A DNA stretch of 64,000 nt from Novosphingobium sp. MD-1 (GTDB lineage Bacteria > Pseudomonadota > Alphaproteobacteria > Sphingomonadales > Sphingomonadaceae): NCBI RefSeq assembly GCF_001014975.1, contig NZ_BBXA01000033.1:310001-374000 (forward strand), in the 5' to 3' direction. The notes under the pieces are model-generated. The model searched no databases and was not told where the DNA came from. It was given only the letters and a program-made list of their open reading frames with translations. Both the position numbers and the translations under genes were made by a program. Shown one piece after another: positions 62,010-64,000 of the stretch (its first letter is position 1; each line of letters begins with the position of its first letter).

Positions 62010-62606
62010 ATGGCATCGCAAGAGATCGAGGCGCTGGCCGGCGCGCTCGCCCGCCTTCCCGGACTTGGCCCGCGCTCGGCGCGGCGCGCCGTGTTGTGGC
62101 TGATCAAGCGCCGTGAAACCGCGCTGACGCAGCTGGTCGATGCGCTCGCCACCGTGCGCGACCGGCTCGTCGAATGCGATACCTGCGGCAACGTGGATAC
62201 CAGCAACCCCTGCGGCATCTGCGCCGATCCCCGCCGCGATTCGCGCGCGATCTGCGTGGTGGAGGAAGTGGCCGACCTGTGGGCGCTCGATCGCGCGCAC
62301 CTGTTCACCGGCCGCTATCACGTCCTTGGCGGCCGCCTGTCCGCGCTGGACGGCGTGCGCCCCGAAGACCTTGCCATCGCCAGCCTGCTCGATCGCGTGG
62401 CGGCAGGCGGGATCGACGAAGTGGTGCTGGCGATGAACGCCACGCTCGAAGGCCAGACCACCGCGCACTACATCGCCGAGAGGCTGGAAGCGTTTCCTGT
62501 CCGCGTTACCCAGCTCGCCCACGGCCTGCCCGTCGGAGGCGAACTCGATTATCTCGACGAAGGCACGCTCGCCCAGGCCCTGCGCGCCCGGCGGCCGGTG
62601 GGATAG
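62010..62606 (+). CDS. recR: Recombination protein RecR
   Basis: This is a 198-aa RecR: the N-terminal HhH LARLPGLGPRSARRA, a zinc finger CDTCGNVDTSNPCGIC, and a Toprim domain (ICVVEEVADLWALDRAH, GRLSALDGVRPEDL). With RecO it loads RecA at gaps. A weak GGACGA/TCGTCC hairpin (62632-62650) lies after its stop. Confidence 0.97.
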   Translation: MASQEIEALAGALARLPGLGPRSARRAVLWLIKRRETALTQLVDALATVRDRLVECDTCGNVDTSNPCGICADPRRDSRAICVVEEVADLWALDRAHLFTGRYHVLGGRLSALDGVRPEDLAIASLLDRVAAGGIDEVVLAMNATLEGQTTAHYIAERLEAFPVRVTQLAHGLPVGGELDYLDEGTLAQALRARRPVG

Positions 62607-62714
62607 CGGGGATTCGCGACGAACTGCGGCCGGACGAAGCCGCGTCGTCCCAAGCCTCGCCCCCTAACCGCAGCGTCCCTTGCGACTCCGCCACAACGCG
62701 CTTATCTGCGCTCC

Positions 62715-63284
62715 ATGGCTATCCGCGAAATCATCGAAGTTCCCGATCCGCGCCTCAAGCAGGTGTCCGCGCCCGTCACGACGTTCGACGACGAGTTGAA
62801 GACGCTCGTCGCCGATATGTTCGAGACGATGTACGATGCCCCCGGCATCGGTCTCGCCGCGATCCAGGTGGGCGTGCCGCTGCGCGTGCTGGTGATCGAT
62901 CTCCAGCCCGATGACGAGGACGCGGAGCCGGAAGTGTGCACCGCGCACGGCGGCCACCACCACACGCACCAGCCGACCAAGCGGGAACCGCGGGTCTTCA
63001 TCAATCCCGAGATCCTCGATCCTTCTGAAGAGCACGCCATCTACAACGAAGGCTGCCTCTCGGTGCCAGAGATCTACGCCGAAGTCGAACGCCCCGCGCG
63101 CATCCGCGCCCGCTGGCAGGACGTGGACGGCACGGTACACGAAGAGGACATGGAAGGCCTGCTCGCCACCTGCCTCCAGCACGAGATGGACCATCTCGAA
63201 GGCATCCTGTTCATCGACCACCTCTCCCGCCTCAAGCGGCAGATGGCGCTCAAGAAGCTGGAAAAGCTGCGCAAGGCGGCGTGA
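62715..63284 (+). CDS. def: Peptide deformylase
   Basis: This is a 189-aa deformylase with all three motifs: GIGLAAIQVG, EGCLSVP and QHEMDHLEG, the last holding the metal-binding HExxH. A His-rich insertion (AHGGHHHTHQPTKRE) sits between motifs 1 and 2, longer than in most homologues, and could bind metal. It removes formyl groups from nascent proteins. Confidence 0.97.
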   Translation: MAIREIIEVPDPRLKQVSAPVTTFDDELKTLVADMFETMYDAPGIGLAAIQVGVPLRVLVIDLQPDDEDAEPEVCTAHGGHHHTHQPTKREPRVFINPEILDPSEEHAIYNEGCLSVPEIYAEVERPARIRARWQDVDGTVHEEDMEGLLATCLQHEMDHLEGILFIDHLSRLKRQMALKKLEKLRKAA

Positions 63285-63364
63285 CGGCGGAGAACTGGCC
63301 CGGCCCGGTTGTCATAACGCCGGCCATGCTTTAAGTTCACGCTTCGTTCTTTTTCGGAGCTGCC

Positions 63365-64000
63365 GTGGACTCGCCCTTTCTCCTGCTCGTTTTCCTGATC
63401 GTCGCCCTCGTTTTGGGTCTTGCGATCGGCTGGTTTCTGGGCGGGCGTCCCGTGGCGGACTGGCAGCAGCGCCATGCCGAGCGGGACAGCGCGGCCAAGG
63501 CGCACGAGGCCACGGTCAAGGCGATGACGGTCGATCTCGCGGCGATGAGCGAGCGGGTGAAGCTGCTCGATCAGGTGACCGGGGAACTTGCCGCGATCCG
63601 CCAGGAACGCAACGCGCTCGCCTCGCAACTGGCCTCGGCCACGGAACGCGCGCGCCATGCCGATGCGCTCGCCGCCGACCTCGCCACCGCGCGCGAGGAG
63701 CGCGAGGCGCTGCGGGCCGAAGTCGCGCGGATGAAGGCCGACGCCACCAACTTCGCCGAGCGCGAGCGCCTGCTGATCGAAGCGCGCGAGGCGTTGCGCA
63801 AGGAATTCGAGGCGGCCGGCGCCAAGGTGCTGGAAGGCGCGCAGGAGGCGTTCCTGCGCCGCGCCGCCGATCGCTTCGAACAGAGCGAGAAGACCAGCGC
63901 CGAACGCCTGCGCACGCTGCTCGCCCCGGTGGGCGAGCGGCTCCAGAAATACGAACAGCAGGTTCAGGAACTCGAAGCCAAGCGGGTGGATTCGTTCGGG
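63365..64000 (+). CDS. rmuC: DNA recombination protein RmuC (partial; runs off the window)
   Basis: An open frame from GTG at 63365 reaches the window end (212 codons). GGAG lies 5 bp before the start. It shows an N-terminal membrane helix (FLLLVFLIVALVLGLAIGWF) and then a long coiled coil (about residues 35-150), as in RmuC, which limits recombination at inverted repeats. The C-terminal nuclease-like domain is outside the window. Confidence 0.85.
   Translation, partial: MDSPFLLLVFLIVALVLGLAIGWFLGGRPVADWQQRHAERDSAAKAHEATVKAMTVDLAAMSERVKLLDQVTGELAAIRQERNALASQLASATERARHADALAADLATAREEREALRAEVARMKADATNFAERERLLIEAREALRKEFEAAGAKVLEGAQEAFLRRAADRFEQSEKTSAERLRTLLAPVGERLQKYEQQVQELEAKRVDSFG

Overview
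This is a strongly GC-rich chromosomal window from an alphaproteobacterium, most likely a sphingomonad of the Novosphingobium/Sphingobium type. The evidence is the alphaproteobacterial LexA box (GAAC-N7-GAAC) in front of an imuA-imuB-dnaE2 cassette, the hemC // tsaD-gpsA arrangement, a MIC60-like gene after hemD, a short RecO without zinc cysteines, and the CCCCGGC-GAAA-GCCGGGG hairpin repeats. I see no rRNA, tRNA, CRISPR array, prophage or transposase gene. Most of it is dense housekeeping and catabolic coding sequence. The genus is an inference, since no marker gene could be searched.

Layout. 1-6.8 kb (minus strand): a partial CmcJ/NvfI-like oxidoreductase behind a perfect palindrome, a GT4 glycosyltransferase, a nitronate-monooxygenase-like flavoprotein and three acyl-CoA dehydrogenases, two of which look like halves of one heteromeric enzyme. 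6.9-10.1 kb: a LysR regulator, a 266-bp MITE-like element with perfect 32-bp terminal inverted repeats, and a dgcA-dgcN pair for D-glutamate use. 10.2-12.2 kb: two membrane proteins linked to metals (VIT1/CCC1 and MgtC/DUF4010). 12.2-17.8 kb: the SOS mutasome imuA-imuB-dnaE2. 17.8-21.9 kb: an aminotransferase and the copper-resistance pair copA-copB. 21.9-29.7 kb: dinB, a Bcr/CflA-type exporter, a LysR regulator, apaG, recO, leuB, a DPM1-GtrA fusion and a YjdF-like protein.

29.8-37.9 kb: a von Willebrand lipoprotein, then the coupled minus-strand genes tsaD-gpsA-flippase, divergent from hemC-hemD and a MIC60-like gene. 37.9-43.5 kb: a UbiH-family hydroxylase and a type I alkaline phosphatase, divergent from dsbD. 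43.5-52.6 kb: an SDR gene behind a 32-bp dyad, parC, two tandem cysteine desulfurases with a [2Fe-2S] ferredoxin, and several small genes and hydrolases. 52.7-57.1 kb: a tightly packed eight-gene minus-strand operon (TetR, three VOC proteins, DUF1428, GST, SRPBCC, GFA) behind one TetR-type operator, which looks like an uncharacterised electrophile or xenobiotic response unit. 57.2-64 kb: a further GST, cobS, a hairpin repeat pair, then fmt-truA-MDR divergent from recR-def-rmuC; the window ends inside rmuC.

How the genes work together. Three themes recur. One is DNA damage and replication: imuAB-dnaE2, dinB, recO, recR, parC, rmuC. The second is acyl-CoA, amino-acid and small-molecule catabolism: the acyl-CoA dehydrogenases, dgcNA, GST and VOC proteins. 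The third is metal and thiol handling: copAB, VIT, dsbD, the cysteine desulfurases and ferredoxin. Only one gene-free stretch exceeds 300 bp (7770-8078), and nearly all of it is the inverted-repeat element.
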